From: Arion vulgaris
Taxonomy: Eukaryota > Mollusca > Gastropoda > Stylommatophora > Arionidae
Direction: 5' to 3'
Assembly (NCBI GenBank): GCA_020796225.1
Contig: CM036756.1
Coordinates: forward strand, 46,293,363-46,357,362
DNA: 64,000 bases
Made by a program: the position numbers and the translations under genes. Positions 1 through 9,341 of the stretch are shown in pieces (position 1 is the stretch's first letter; each line of letters opens with the position of its first letter). The notes under the pieces were generated by a model. That model searched no databases. It was not told where the DNA came from and saw nothing but the letters and a program-made list of their open reading frames with translations.

Positions 1-985
1 AATCGAAGAAATTTGATTTCCATTATATTCAATACATACCCTAAGATAACTTTATAGTAGTCAAATGGCGCCTGTAAGAACATGCGATTATACATCAGAT
101 TGGTTTGACACATGACAGAGGATCATACAATGCAGCATTCTGTCGCCTTGTCTGTTTAACATATATGCAGAAAACATCATTAGGAATGTTACAGAATATA
201 GTGAAAAAGAACAATACAATCCTTTCATATTCGAAGGAAGAGAGATACCTGAACTAAGATATGCTAACTATACAGTGTCGACTACAAAAAAATGATTGGG
301 ACATTAATAATGGAAGTGCAAGAGAAAAGTGAACAACAAAATCCTCAATGAGCGAAAAACACAAAAATAATGACAACTGATAAAACACGAATGCCTGCAG
401 ATATTTTTATCAACTGAGAGAAAATAGAAAATGTGAACAGTTTTGAATATCTTGGTTCAATGCTAACAAGAGATGAAAATGGGATGAAGGAAATTAAAAA
501 GAACAAACATGGCCTTACAAAAAAATTAGCAACTAAAGACGGAATGGAATAGAACTGATTGAAAAAGAAAGATCAGAACACTAAGAGCACGTATATTCTC
601 AGTGGCAACGTATGGATGTGAAGCATGAACATTTCACAAGCCAGTTGAAAACACATATATGTGCTTTTAAATATAAGTGTTACAGAAGTGTCCGTATATC
701 ATGGTCAGAGAAGAGAAGAAATAAAGCAATCCATGAAGAACTCAAAATGAAAGGCTACAAATAAGACTGAGAAAATTGAAGTATTTTGGACATATAAAAA
801 GACACAAAGGGTTGGAGAATGCCTTGATGGAAGAAGCATTCTGGCAAAGAGGAGACGAGCAAGCCCACGAAGAAGATGGGGCTACCAGCAGAGGTGGGAC
901 ATCTGGTCTATGAGAGGGAGAAATTCCTAAGGCCTGTTAGGGTGGCAACGCTCTGCTCAGGATAAGCTATTTGATCACGAATCTA
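1..985 (+). pseudogene. Decayed non-LTR retrotransposon (RTE-like) reverse transcriptase, 3' part
   Basis: This is a relic of the polymerase ORF of a LINE, cut by the window edge. Reading through several frameshifts gives a block like the usual CILSPCLFNIYAE region near 140-185. After it comes LRYANYT near 255-275, where intact elements have LRYADDT, so the catalytic DD pair is lost. An LGSMLTRDENG-like stretch lies near 450-490, ATYGCEA near 607-625 and the C-terminal FGHIKRHKGLE motif near 785-815. The final bases, ending in GCTCAGGATAAGCTATTTGAT, match another copy at 24640-25065, so this is the element's 3' end. Many stops interrupt it and it cannot encode a working enzyme. Assignment to RTE or a related clade comes from remembered motif style and is tentative. 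Confidence 0.75.
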
Positions 986-1205
986 TAGTGTCCATTAGGT
1001 CTGAAAGGAGGCAGTCTCATTGTGGTTATATTTTCTGTATATCTTCCAAGTAGAGTCGACATGGGTGATAGATGTGATTTGAGATCTTAAGGCGTAGTCC
1101 ACGTGTGCAAAAGTCTATCTTATCAATTGCAAGATTTCTACACAAATCACTTTTCAGTGTGTTGTTCATGAAATGAAAATCGTGCATATCCTTTACAGTA
1201 CGTAG

Positions 1206-1414
1206 CCATCAACAACAGTAAACGAGTCGATCTTCTAGGCTTCACTTATATGTTCAGTAGTTTGCACTTGCTTTCTGAATGGTGATGTATATTTTTATAG
1301 TTCGTAAAAATCCCAGAGAACTAATTTGCGCCCAAAGTTGCCCGCCGCGGTGTTTGAACCAGGTACGCTTAGGTTGTGAGTGAGCTCACTACAGCTTACG
1401 CTACAGACGCTCAC
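1206..1414 (-). repeat. tRNA-headed SINE, family D
   Basis: Read on the minus strand, this begins with a tRNA-like head containing an A-box-like TAGCGTAAGCTG and a B-box-like GGTTCAAACACC about 40 bases later. A body of about 150 bp follows. The same head and body recur at 8390-8640 and 32230-32432, both on the plus strand. The head implies origin from a tRNA gene and RNA polymerase III transcription. No target duplication was identified for this copy. Confidence 0.75.
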
Positions 1415-1935
1415 CTGTTGTTCATACTCTGATGAGATTTCTTATTTGTCAATTGAATATGCAGTTGAGAGAATTTGCCTTTACGGTTTCTTAAATTCTG
1501 TTTTTATCATAGTTTTCAATTTATTTTACGAAATTATTTGTTTTTCAATCTCTCCGGGCGATCCGCCCTCCTTTAGTAAGTGGTCAGTCTTTCCGTTTTC
1601 TATTATGCTCCAGTAGTCTGGGATCCATTGCAATATTGTTTCTTTGTTGATGGCGCTGAATTTCTGCCAGAAAACGGGAGCTCATTTACGATACTATCTT
1701 TACGTCCATGTACTAATAATTTAGCATCAATAAGGATTATCTGACTTGCGTGTCTCACTGCAATTTATATGTAGTGTGCTTGCCTATGTTATAGCTTTCA
1801 TTTCTGCCTTAAAATTCATTAGTGTTTGGCTGTATTTTTCTCTCTCTCTCTCTCTCTCGCGATCGTTCTTTTATGGCCGTTTTGATCATTCTAATTGTGA
1901 TATATAAACAGCCTAACACCAAGAACGGGTGTACG
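1415..1935. other. No recognised gene; (TC)n tract
   Basis: I see no coding signal here. A (TC)n microsatellite runs from about 1840 to 1858 and is followed by CGCGATCGTT, a 10-mer also present, on the opposite strand, in the 32-bp array at 14078-14750. Confidence 0.5.
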
Positions 1936-2568
1936 TTCACAATCTTCAGTACCATTTGGAGCTCTGGTGCTTATCCTTCGGTGATGTGTTCGATTTCAAC
2001 CAGCATTTACTGGGTTCGCTCTCCCTCAGCCTTTGACTTTCCCCAGTCAAGCCTGCAAGGTAGCAAGTTGCTATTTTCTTTTAGGGTAGCGACCCTTAGA
2101 CGACCTACCTGTTGAGCGTCATCTGCCCATAAAACCTGTCTTTTTCTGGACTACTTCGTTTTTCTTGCCGTCCAGTTTTGTGTACGGTTTACTCCGCTAG
2201 CTCCTCGCCCTGGTACCTGCCTCACCATCTCCATCAGTTCTCACTGTGTTCACATTTACCTCTAGGTTGTTCGGACCCGGGCTTAACTCGGCCCCCACCT
2301 CAGGGCTCCGAGTCTCGCCCTATGTGGACCCACGAGCAAATCTTCTCGGCCCAAGTTTTGCTCCACGCGGCCCACGTCTTTTATGGTTATCTGATCTGCT
2401 TTTCGTCCATCAGCCGGGAGAGACGAGCATTAATAGTCACTCAGGGATTCCGCTCGTCTGTGTTGCGAGCGGATCCCATCCAGCATGACAACGTCTGCAA
2501 CACTACTCATACCGAAGTAGCCCTCCCTCGATCCCTACCCTCTTAGCCAGACAATATCGGTTGTCTGT
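1936..2568 (+). repeat. Long unclassified repeat G, left part, split by a DNA transposon
   Basis: This is one copy of a repeat about 1 kb long and GC-richer than its surroundings, also present at 7185-7425, 47680-48570 (minus) and 51430-52400. Shared landmarks include GCTTATCCTTCGG, GCCGTCCAGTTTTGTGTACG, TCCCTCGAT/ACCCCTACC and TTAGCCAGAC. The copy stops at 2568 and resumes at 5239 with CCAGGGTCAC, exactly where the other copies continue, because the element at 2571-5236 inserted into it. I do not recognise the repeat class. No conserved reading frame was evident. Confidence 0.75.
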
Positions 2569-2570
2569 TA

Positions 2571-2677
2571 TAGTCTGTCCATTAATTCGTGAGCACGTTT
2601 GAAATTGATTTTCTCGAAAACTACCTGTTGGATCTCAGTGATTTTGTGCATGTAGCCTTAGAATATCCATGACGCTA
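2571..2677 (+). repeat. Left terminal inverted repeat of the ITm element
   Basis: These 107 bp match the reverse complement of 5130-5236 with about five mismatches by eye. The repeat ends in CCATGACGCTA. The ends are transposase binding and cleavage sites by family analogy. Their high identity beside a broken ORF suggests moderately recent mobility. Confidence 0.92.
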
Positions 2678-3047
2678 AAATAAAGCTAACCAGTAGTCCA
2701 TAGATGCTACGGATTTTGCATATCGGCGAATTCCTTTGATCTTTTATGACAATTGCAAATACGGGGCTCAAATTTTAGATTTTACAGTAATCCTAGAATT
2801 TGTCCATGTCAATTCTATTCATAGGTGTATCTCCATATTAACTTGATAGGTCAAGTAATTAAGTGTGTTGCCCTTTATGTGCAATCGTGAACTTGGATAC
2901 AATATGCAACAGTTAGTCCTCCTCTTCGGTCACCATTAGACCCCAGGGTGTCTTAACTTCACCACAAATTGTATGATGGTAGACGCATTTGGATATGGAA
3001 ATGTATACGTTGCTATTTCTCAGTCTGTAATCAAAATATGATTTGTA

Positions 3048-4178
3048 TCATCCCGAATCTGACGATTCCATGAGGTTGATAATTGTTACTGGCTGGACAA
3101 ATTGTAATCCATCTCGGTGCCAGTACTCGTCTTCCTCTCGGAGCACATGTTCAACACACTTCTTCCAGAACTGCATGTCTATCATTGAGAGGGACTCACG
3201 TGTCAGAACTTCAACATCACACATTTTAAACGTCCTGTTCTGTTCGGCAACTTGCCCTTTTACTTTAGCCCAAACAAGCTCTATCGGATTGAGGTGAGCA
3301 TGATATGGAGGTAGTCGCAAAGACGTGTGGCCGTATTCCGCAATGATTTTGTCAATATGAAACACCTTTGTCTTATTTGTCATCCTCACCAGGTGCAACA
3401 ACTCGGGTTTCAAATATGTATCATCGAAGCTGACATTTTCCTTAGCAAGCCAAGTCCTAATTTGATCTTTTGTATTTGATGCAGTTGGTACTTTGTCTTC
3501 CGCTGATACTGCGTTGTTATAGGATGCATTATCCATTACCAAGCATGATGGTCTGTTTAGAATTGGTTTAGAATTTAGAAGTAGATCTTTCTCCATCCTG
3601 AGCCTGAAAATATGTCCATTCATTTCTGTGTGGTAGTCCCTACCGTCGGTACTTTTGATTGGAAAATAAGTCCAGAGTCATGGACAAGACCTTCTTCACT
3701 GCTTCCTGCATGTGTTAATATAATACGCTGGCCTTTGCTGCTTGGTATTTTTCTTTTCTGTTCACCGTCTACTGATTGCCATTCTTTAGCATTGGTGTGG
3801 TGAGCATTGACCCAGGATTCGTCCAAATATACAATATCATAGCCTTGCCTCCGCCGCTCACGGATCTGCCTCAGGTATTTACTTCGGGCAGCAATTAAAT
3901 GTGGCTTTTCACAAATAATATTCCTGCCGCCTATAGTTTTTCTGAAGGTGGAGCCGGCGGCTCTTACAATTTTCCATAGAGTACTTTTAGAAATGTCTAT
4001 GCTGCAATCTGATTGCAGTTTTAATTTCAGTTTCCTGAGAGTAACAAGTTGATTTGTCGCAAACATTTTCAAGAGCTCCCGTCTTATGACATCTATGTCA
4101 AAGTCGTCAATTGTTCTTTTCCTTCCTTGCTTGACATTAGTGCACTTTGTGTCCTGTTTAATCCATCGGAAAAGGATT
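3048..4178 (-). pseudogene. ITm transposase with a long D-to-E spacing, frameshifted
   Basis: This is the transposase that would cut and paste the surrounding element. It is open from about 4178 to 3620 in one frame, then continues from 3623 to 3048 in another. One base is missing near 3635, between KVPTVG and the DYHTEMNG that follows in the other frame. The N-terminal part has basic and helix-turn-helix-like sequence (VTLRKLKLKLQ, STLWKIV). The catalytic triad can be followed: VYLDESWVN, then VMDNASYNN, then HLNPIELVW. By my count 83 residues separate the second D from the E, far more than the 34-41 of classical Tc1 or mariner. That resembles the animal group described as DD82E (Sailor). 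The first Met in the track-length frame at 4072 lies inside the DNA-binding region, so the true start lies upstream and is not preserved. An in-frame stop precedes 4178. Confidence 0.88.
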
Positions 4179-4624
4179 CTCTATTCAGACCAAGCGCCAG
4201 TTGCGTTCATTTCTCAGGGTTATGAATATCGCAATATAGATGACCTCTCTTAGATTCCCTACGGAAGTGTTGGTATAGTAAAACTGTAACCTTCTGCATT
4301 GTTATAAATGTGCACTTCAGACTCATTATGAATGTGATATCAATGTCAGTTTTGATAAGCCAACAAATATGATACAATAGCTTCATACAAATAGCGAGAT
4401 ACACCTATAACTATACAACGGTATCCCAATTATAACGTCACATGCTTTCCGCTTTCAAAGTCGACTGGGTTAGGTGCACGGGAATTCGTGAAATTGTTGT
4501 TTACTCACGATATTTCAATGTTACCATAATGTATTTTTAGAACAACGCGTCTGTGTACCGTAGATCTGTTACTATTGTGTACAATCCGGTGAGGTTGATT
4601 TTAATATAACCTGAAGAAGAAATA

Positions 4625-5077
4625 ATTCAATCTTTCTACCAACACTGTGCTACCAGAGCCAAACATGGGCACTGACAAAAGAACAAGAAAGGAAAATTAC
4701 CACATGCGAAATGAGATGCCTGAGGAAAGCAGTAAATAAAACAAGAAGAGACCATATAAGAAATGAGGAAATTAGAAGAACAGTCGAACAACACCTGCTA
4801 TTAGATTTATTGAAAAACAGAGACTCAAATGGTTTGGCCACTTGGTCAGAATGAACCCGAATACACCAGTTGCAAGAGCGTACAACCTGAAAATGGAATC
4901 ATCAAGAGGAAGGGGCAGACCAAGAAAAAGATGGGTTGATGGAATTACAGACATCTTAAAACTCCACAATACCACACCATATCAAGCGACCGAGCGTGCA
5001 TTATCTCGGAAACCGATCATCAGTTAAACCTGCTACGCCTAGCGGCAAAAAAGCAGAGAAGGACAAAAGAAAGAAAA
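4625..5077 (+). pseudogene. LINE 3' fragment inserted in the ITm element
   Basis: This 5'-truncated copy contains only the C-terminal end of a LINE polymerase ORF. CYQSQTWALTKEQE and CEMRCLRKAVNKTRRDHIRNE come first, near 4650-4765. After a frameshift near 4800 come LKWFGHLVRMNPN and RGRPRKRWVDGI (4820-4955). The same motifs occur in the LINE at 62836-64000 on the minus strand, so they are one family. Both copies end near GACAAAAGAAAGAA. The 12-mer GAAGAAGAAATA flanks the insertion at 4613-4624 and 5078-5089. That fits target-primed insertion, although part of the right copy could be the element's own tail. Confidence 0.82.
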
Positions 5078-5129
5078 GAAGAAGAAATATTTCAAACTAC
5101 ATCAAATTTTCTTGGAAAAAATATTTCTC

Positions 5130-5236
5130 TAGCGTCATGGATATTCTAAGGCTGCTTGCAAAAAATCACTGAGATTCAACAAGTAGTTTTCGAGAAAATC
5201 AATTTCAAACGTGCTCACGAATTAATGGACAGACTA
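5130..5236 (-). repeat. Right terminal inverted repeat of the ITm element
   Basis: This 107-bp partner of 2571-2677 is in inverted orientation and ends CAGACTA next to the TA duplication. Confidence 0.92.
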
Positions 5237-5238
5237 TA

Positions 5239-5346
5239 CCAGGGTCACCCCGTGGAGGTGGGGTAGGATCTTGATCAGTGCCAGCTCACTAATCCTGACC
5301 CGACGTTGTCCCCATGCGCCTTTGACTGTATGTCTGACATTCTTTA
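5239..5346 (+). repeat. Long repeat G, right part after the transposon
   Basis: It starts CCAGGGTCAC and contains AGTGCCAGCTCACTAA, both shared with 52297-52370. It joins directly to the sequence ending at 2568 when the transposon is removed. Confidence 0.8.
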
Positions 5347-6162
5347 TTTCTTCTTTCCCTTGATGTCACAATATAAATTCCCGATTCTCCGTCTGTGGCC
5401 TTCTCTTTTGCTGATCAATATGTGTATACATATGGTCATATATCTTCAGAGTATGTTTTCTGTATATATTCTTCTGTTGTCTCTTTTAGCACTCGTTCTT
5501 GGGTCGATAATTTGTAACTTTTTATCTATCAAGTATACTATCAATAGTGTTGGAAAAGGTTTTCCTGGCCCTGTCTGGGTGTTTGTTGTTGTTCTTTGAG
5601 AGAGACTTCTAAAATTGTTTGCAGTGTGCTTAAAAACTATACTAAGTCGTCCTTTGGGTCTGCTTAGTCGTTAGCTCATTTTGGGGATTCTCCAGGCATT
5701 GAAATTTCGCATACTGTGTGAGGACTTTCATTTTTTCATTTCTTCTCTGTTTCATTGACTGCATACAAGTGAAGAGTTTCACTGCTGAGATTGGGCTGGT
5801 TTTCATGCTGCATGTTAAACTTCTAAAATTCCAGCATTGTATCTTTCAGATAGTGTGTATGTTACCATTTGCTGTAGTATTTCAAGCTGAGAACATATAT
5901 TTCAAAGCTAGTCTTACATAGCATGTGTAAATCATAGTTAAAATGTTGTCAAGTGCTTCCTAGTCTGTTCCAACACAGATTTTAACGCAGTGCTGTTTTC
6001 ATAATTTATGTTGTTTGACAATTGTTGATGTGTTGTTACCATGTAAGCCAGGGCTGTCCAACGTTTTTTTAAATGTAAACTAGAGCACATTTGACTGATG
6101 GTGGTGGATGTGCATGAGCCATGTGATCATTTCAATACTACTACTACTACTACTACTAACAA
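5347..6162. other. No recognised feature
   Basis: AT-rich sequence with a short (ACT)n run near 6139-6157. I see no domain, splice-bounded coding segment or repeat family member. Confidence 0.5.
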
Positions 6163-6388
6163 CTTCTTTTTCTTCGAACGATCCATGTCGACCACTTGTT
6201 AAACCACTCTTTGTGATTTGTAAGTGATCTGAGCCTAAGAGCGATTTTACGATGTGCCGATTATGCATCTACAAGTAGGCCAGCATATCCGATTTCTGCG
6301 TTGCTTTTTATTTACTAAGGTAGTTTCCCTAGGCTCCTACCTCAGTCGCATCTTACAACATGCCTTGTAGGTCGCAGTGATACTGTTC
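6163..6388 (-). repeat. SINE family A, 5'-truncated
   Basis: On the minus strand this contains the family A core GCATGT(C/T)GTAAGA and the 3' body (GGCTCAGATCACTTACAAATC), and ends in a short GAA-type tail. It lacks the first bases of the 5' module. Family A has about 18 copies in the window. Confidence 0.85.
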
Positions 6389-6829
6389 GAGTACACAACA
6401 ACATATCCCCATTCTCTCTTTCTTATAACAGTTGTTACTATAAATTTATTTTCAAATGTATTCAATTTACTGTCGATATCTTTACTTATTTTTCGATTCT
6501 CACAGTTATATATTAGGAGTAAACTCTGCAATTGAAAATACGTCAGTTAGTTTTCTCTTGTTAGTTTTATTTAATGCACATTGTATGTCGAGAGACAGAG
6601 CTGGCGGCCTCTAAGCCTCAGCCCAGAATAAGCCTCCTAGCGGCCCCTAAACTGGATTACACTTTACGAATGGTGTCGAGCTTTTCTTTGTGAAGAAACA
6701 CATTCGTGTTGTATCAATTATTTCCTTTTGTTTCGCTGCTGTTTTCTGTCTCCACTACCTCATATAATCAATGCTACAGTACGTGACAAATGTATATTCT
6801 TGTCAGATACAAACTAATTGCTCAGACTA

Positions 6830-6953
6830 TACTCAAGTGACACGTAAATCTTGTACATAAACATCCGTGTGGATGCTGCTATAATCCCCTATATTCAAGT
6901 GACACGTCAATCGTATATATAAACAACTATGTGGATGCTGTTGTAGTCCAAAT
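6830..6953. repeat. 62-bp direct duplication
   Basis: Two diverged copies are offset by 62 bp. Each starts TCAAGTGACACGT and ends GTGGATGCTG. No coding potential. Confidence 0.7.
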
Positions 6954-7184
6954 ACAGATTTAATAAGTCGATTAGAAATCTATCAATGTTAACTCAGCAC
7001 ATACTGCAGAGCTGCCCAGTTTACAACAACCCAGGACGACAGATCTGACAAGAGGCCGCGAGGTCACTCTATCTGTCTCTTATCTCTCTCTCGATCATCG
7101 CTTAGACTGATGTACCAGATTTCTCCATACATTTTTATTCATGTGGAAATCTGATTCATGCAGTCTTAGTTAGCATGGGTGTGC

Positions 7185-7425
7185 TTCGTCACATCTTTAG
7201 TGTCATTTGGAGCGCTCGTGCTTATCCTTCGGCGATGTTTGATTTTAGTCAGCGTTTACTGCTCTCCGTTAGCCTTGGGCTGTCCCCAACCGATTTAGGT
7301 AGCTACCTTTAGACAACCTTCCTCCTGGGTTGTTGAGCGTCATCTGCCCAGGTTACCAGTCTTTTTTTGGACTACTTTTTTTGCCTGCCGTCCAGTTTTG
7401 TGTACGGTTTGCTTCTCTAGTTATT
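7185..7425 (+). repeat. Long repeat G, partial copy
   Basis: Matches 1936-2205: GCTTATCCTTCGG, GAGCGTCATCTGCCCA and GCCGTCCAGTTTTGTGTACG occur in the same order. The match fades after about 7425. Confidence 0.7.
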
Positions 7426-8149
7426 GATTGTCTCCAATCAAACTGCAAGGCAGTAGTAGTTCTATGCGATGTGAAACGCGGTTATTGTTCTCTGGATGGA
7501 GACCCCATTTTCGAGGTTTGCCACCGTTTTGTCCACCTGCAAGGTCACTCAGAAGATATGAAACAGGAACCTCGACTACAATAACAAAAGAAGCAAATGT
7601 GGAATATGACCAAATATTCGTATCCATCATGTTATACTTCACTAACCCAGTGAGACAGACTTCAAATTATATATGTGCTCGTACGTTCAATCAACGATCA
7701 ATGAACGAGCTAATAGATTGGATGGCGTGGCTACGATAACAGAGGGAGATGCAATGGACCAAAATGACATTCTTAACGCATTGAGAGATTCTTTCCGAAC
7801 GGAATAGTTTCAGGGCTGTAAGTCCCACTCGCTGACCAGACTGAGAGGGATGGGTGTCGATAATGGTACATACTGAAAAGAACGACATACCAAATATACA
7901 AAGAGATTGATTAATCAACATCAAACTGACGTGTAGGACCACTGGACGCTGCTGATCCAGAGATCGGAGCACCTATAGACATGTCCAGAATGCTATGATG
8001 ATAGTCCTCATATAACAGATATATATGTGCTCAATGATACATACCTAAACTTGGAGTCGAATCCAGTCTTCAGATTATGAAACCAGCAATATAACCACTT
8101 TACTATGCTAGTCTAAGTTGAACCCTAGAGATGACTTATACATATAGTG
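7426..8149. other. No recognised feature
   Basis: Reading frames of up to about 100 codons overlap on both strands without a recognisable domain. AGATCGGAGCACCTATAGACATGTCC at about 7960-7985 resembles part of the array unit at 33906-34203. Confidence 0.45.
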
Positions 8150-8380
8150 AGAGCCGCGAACTTGTAGTGGTTAGTACATGTGCAACGTAACCACGTCGTC
8201 TCAAGTTCAAACTCCACAGTGAAAGAAGGATTTTTATCGACGTAACGGCTCTCTGGCAAGAAATTTCGGTCTCAATTACATGGAAGAGATTGAGCGAGCT
8301 GTCCAGGATAGAGCGATATGGAGAAATTACTTGCAGGTCCTATGTAACGTATAACGGTACGAGATGAATTATTAACGGCT
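8150..8380 (+). repeat. tRNA-headed SINE with a LINE-like 3' end
   Basis: The head has the A-box-like TAGTGGTTAGTACATG and the B-box-like AAGTTCAAACTCC. The 3' part, about 8270-8375, can be read as EEIERAVQDRAIWRNYLQ followed by a stop, which looks like the C-terminus of a LINE polymerase. It matches the LINE relic at 49430-49625 (minus) through the same terminal sequence, GTAACG(T)ATAACGGTACGAGA. A tRNA head joined to a LINE 3' end is the known arrangement for SINEs that borrow LINE machinery. Two adjacent insertions are the alternative. Confidence 0.6.
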
Positions 8381-8389
8381 CTAGGGTGG

Positions 8390-8640
8390 GCGTCCGTAGC
8401 TTAAGCGGTAGTGAGCTCGATCACAACCCAAGCGTATTTGGTTCAAACACCGAGGTGGACAGTTTTGAACCAAATTTGATCCCGTGGATATTTACGTACT
8501 GTAAAAATAGACCTCACCGTTCAGAAAGAAGTGGCAAACTATTGAACGTGTAAGTGGTGACTAGAAAATCGACGACTCATTCACCGCGGTCGATGGCGAA
8601 GTGCTATAAAGTATATGCCAGGATTGTCAATTCAACAGCT
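8390..8640 (+). repeat. tRNA-headed SINE, family D
   Basis: The head has an A-box-like TAGCTTAAGCGG and a B-box-like GGTTCAAACACC. The body is shared with 1206-1414 (minus) and 32230-32432. The body includes TTCAGAAAGAAGTGGCAAAC and ends near TGATGGCGAAGT. Confidence 0.78.
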
Positions 8641-9341
8641 CTCGGATAGATGGAGTCTCCGTTGGGTACAATAGAAACACTGTAAAGTAAAGGCAGGGGA
8701 CGTCATGTTGACTATATCAGTCATCGTCGTCCACCGTTAGTCAAAGATAAATATAGGAGAAATATAGCAGTAATATCGTATTCCTAAATACACCGCATAG
8801 CGTTGAAAACAAGCGTTTAATTCTTTTTTTTTTTTTTGTTCTTTATTGATACAAGTAGTGCTTCTTGGACCTAGCGAAACACGTACAAACAAAGTACTAT
8901 AGTTTTACAAAATACAGAAACAGTGACAATAAACAGCAACGTTTCGACCAAAAGGCCTTTATCAACAAACGACACAACAGGAGTGACGAATTATAGAGAA
9001 CACTTACAAATGGACGATAACGGAAAAATGCAAATGTATCTAATGAACTGGGAATAAAAACGAATAACGAAATGAGTGCAACACAAAACTAGAAGTGGAA
9101 AAGAAGAGAAACAATATACAATCAAGTGAAAATACAAATTATATATATGAAGCAAATACACATATAGATTACAAGGCATGAGATGAGAAAGTACTAAGAA
9201 GCATAAGAATGTAATGCGTTGAGTCCAAGAGGCCGCAAGGTACCATATAACGAAATAAAACGGTTCTCCAGAGCAAAAAAAACAACTTCTTGGACCTCCA
9301 ATGTAGACCCAGTAATCTTATAGCAAAGATCTCCTGCAAGA
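8641..9341. other. No recognised gene
   Basis: Low-complexity AT-rich sequence with a T-run near 8822-8837. Its right part reads continuously into the tandem array in one minus-strand frame, but without a recognisable domain. Confidence 0.45.

Larger units (their letters stand above)
2571..5236 (-). mobile_element. ITm (IS630-Tc1-mariner) DNA transposon, degenerate
   Basis: The element is 2,666 bp and bounded by 107-bp terminal inverted repeats that start TAGTCTGTCC. It is flanked by TA at 2569-2570 and 5237-5238, the standard ITm target duplication. It carries a frameshifted transposase on the minus strand (3048-4178) and a LINE fragment with its own target duplication (4625-5077), so it was about 2.2 kb when intact. 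The insertion site is confirmed by two related copies of the host repeat (at 52262-52280 and, on the minus strand, near 47770) that read CTGTTTCCAGGGTCAC, where this copy has CTGT-TA-element-TA-CCAGGGTCAC. Confidence 0.93.

Noticed and set aside
2178..2546. 122-codon plus-strand frame
   Set aside because: Part of repeat G; the frame is not preserved in the other copies.
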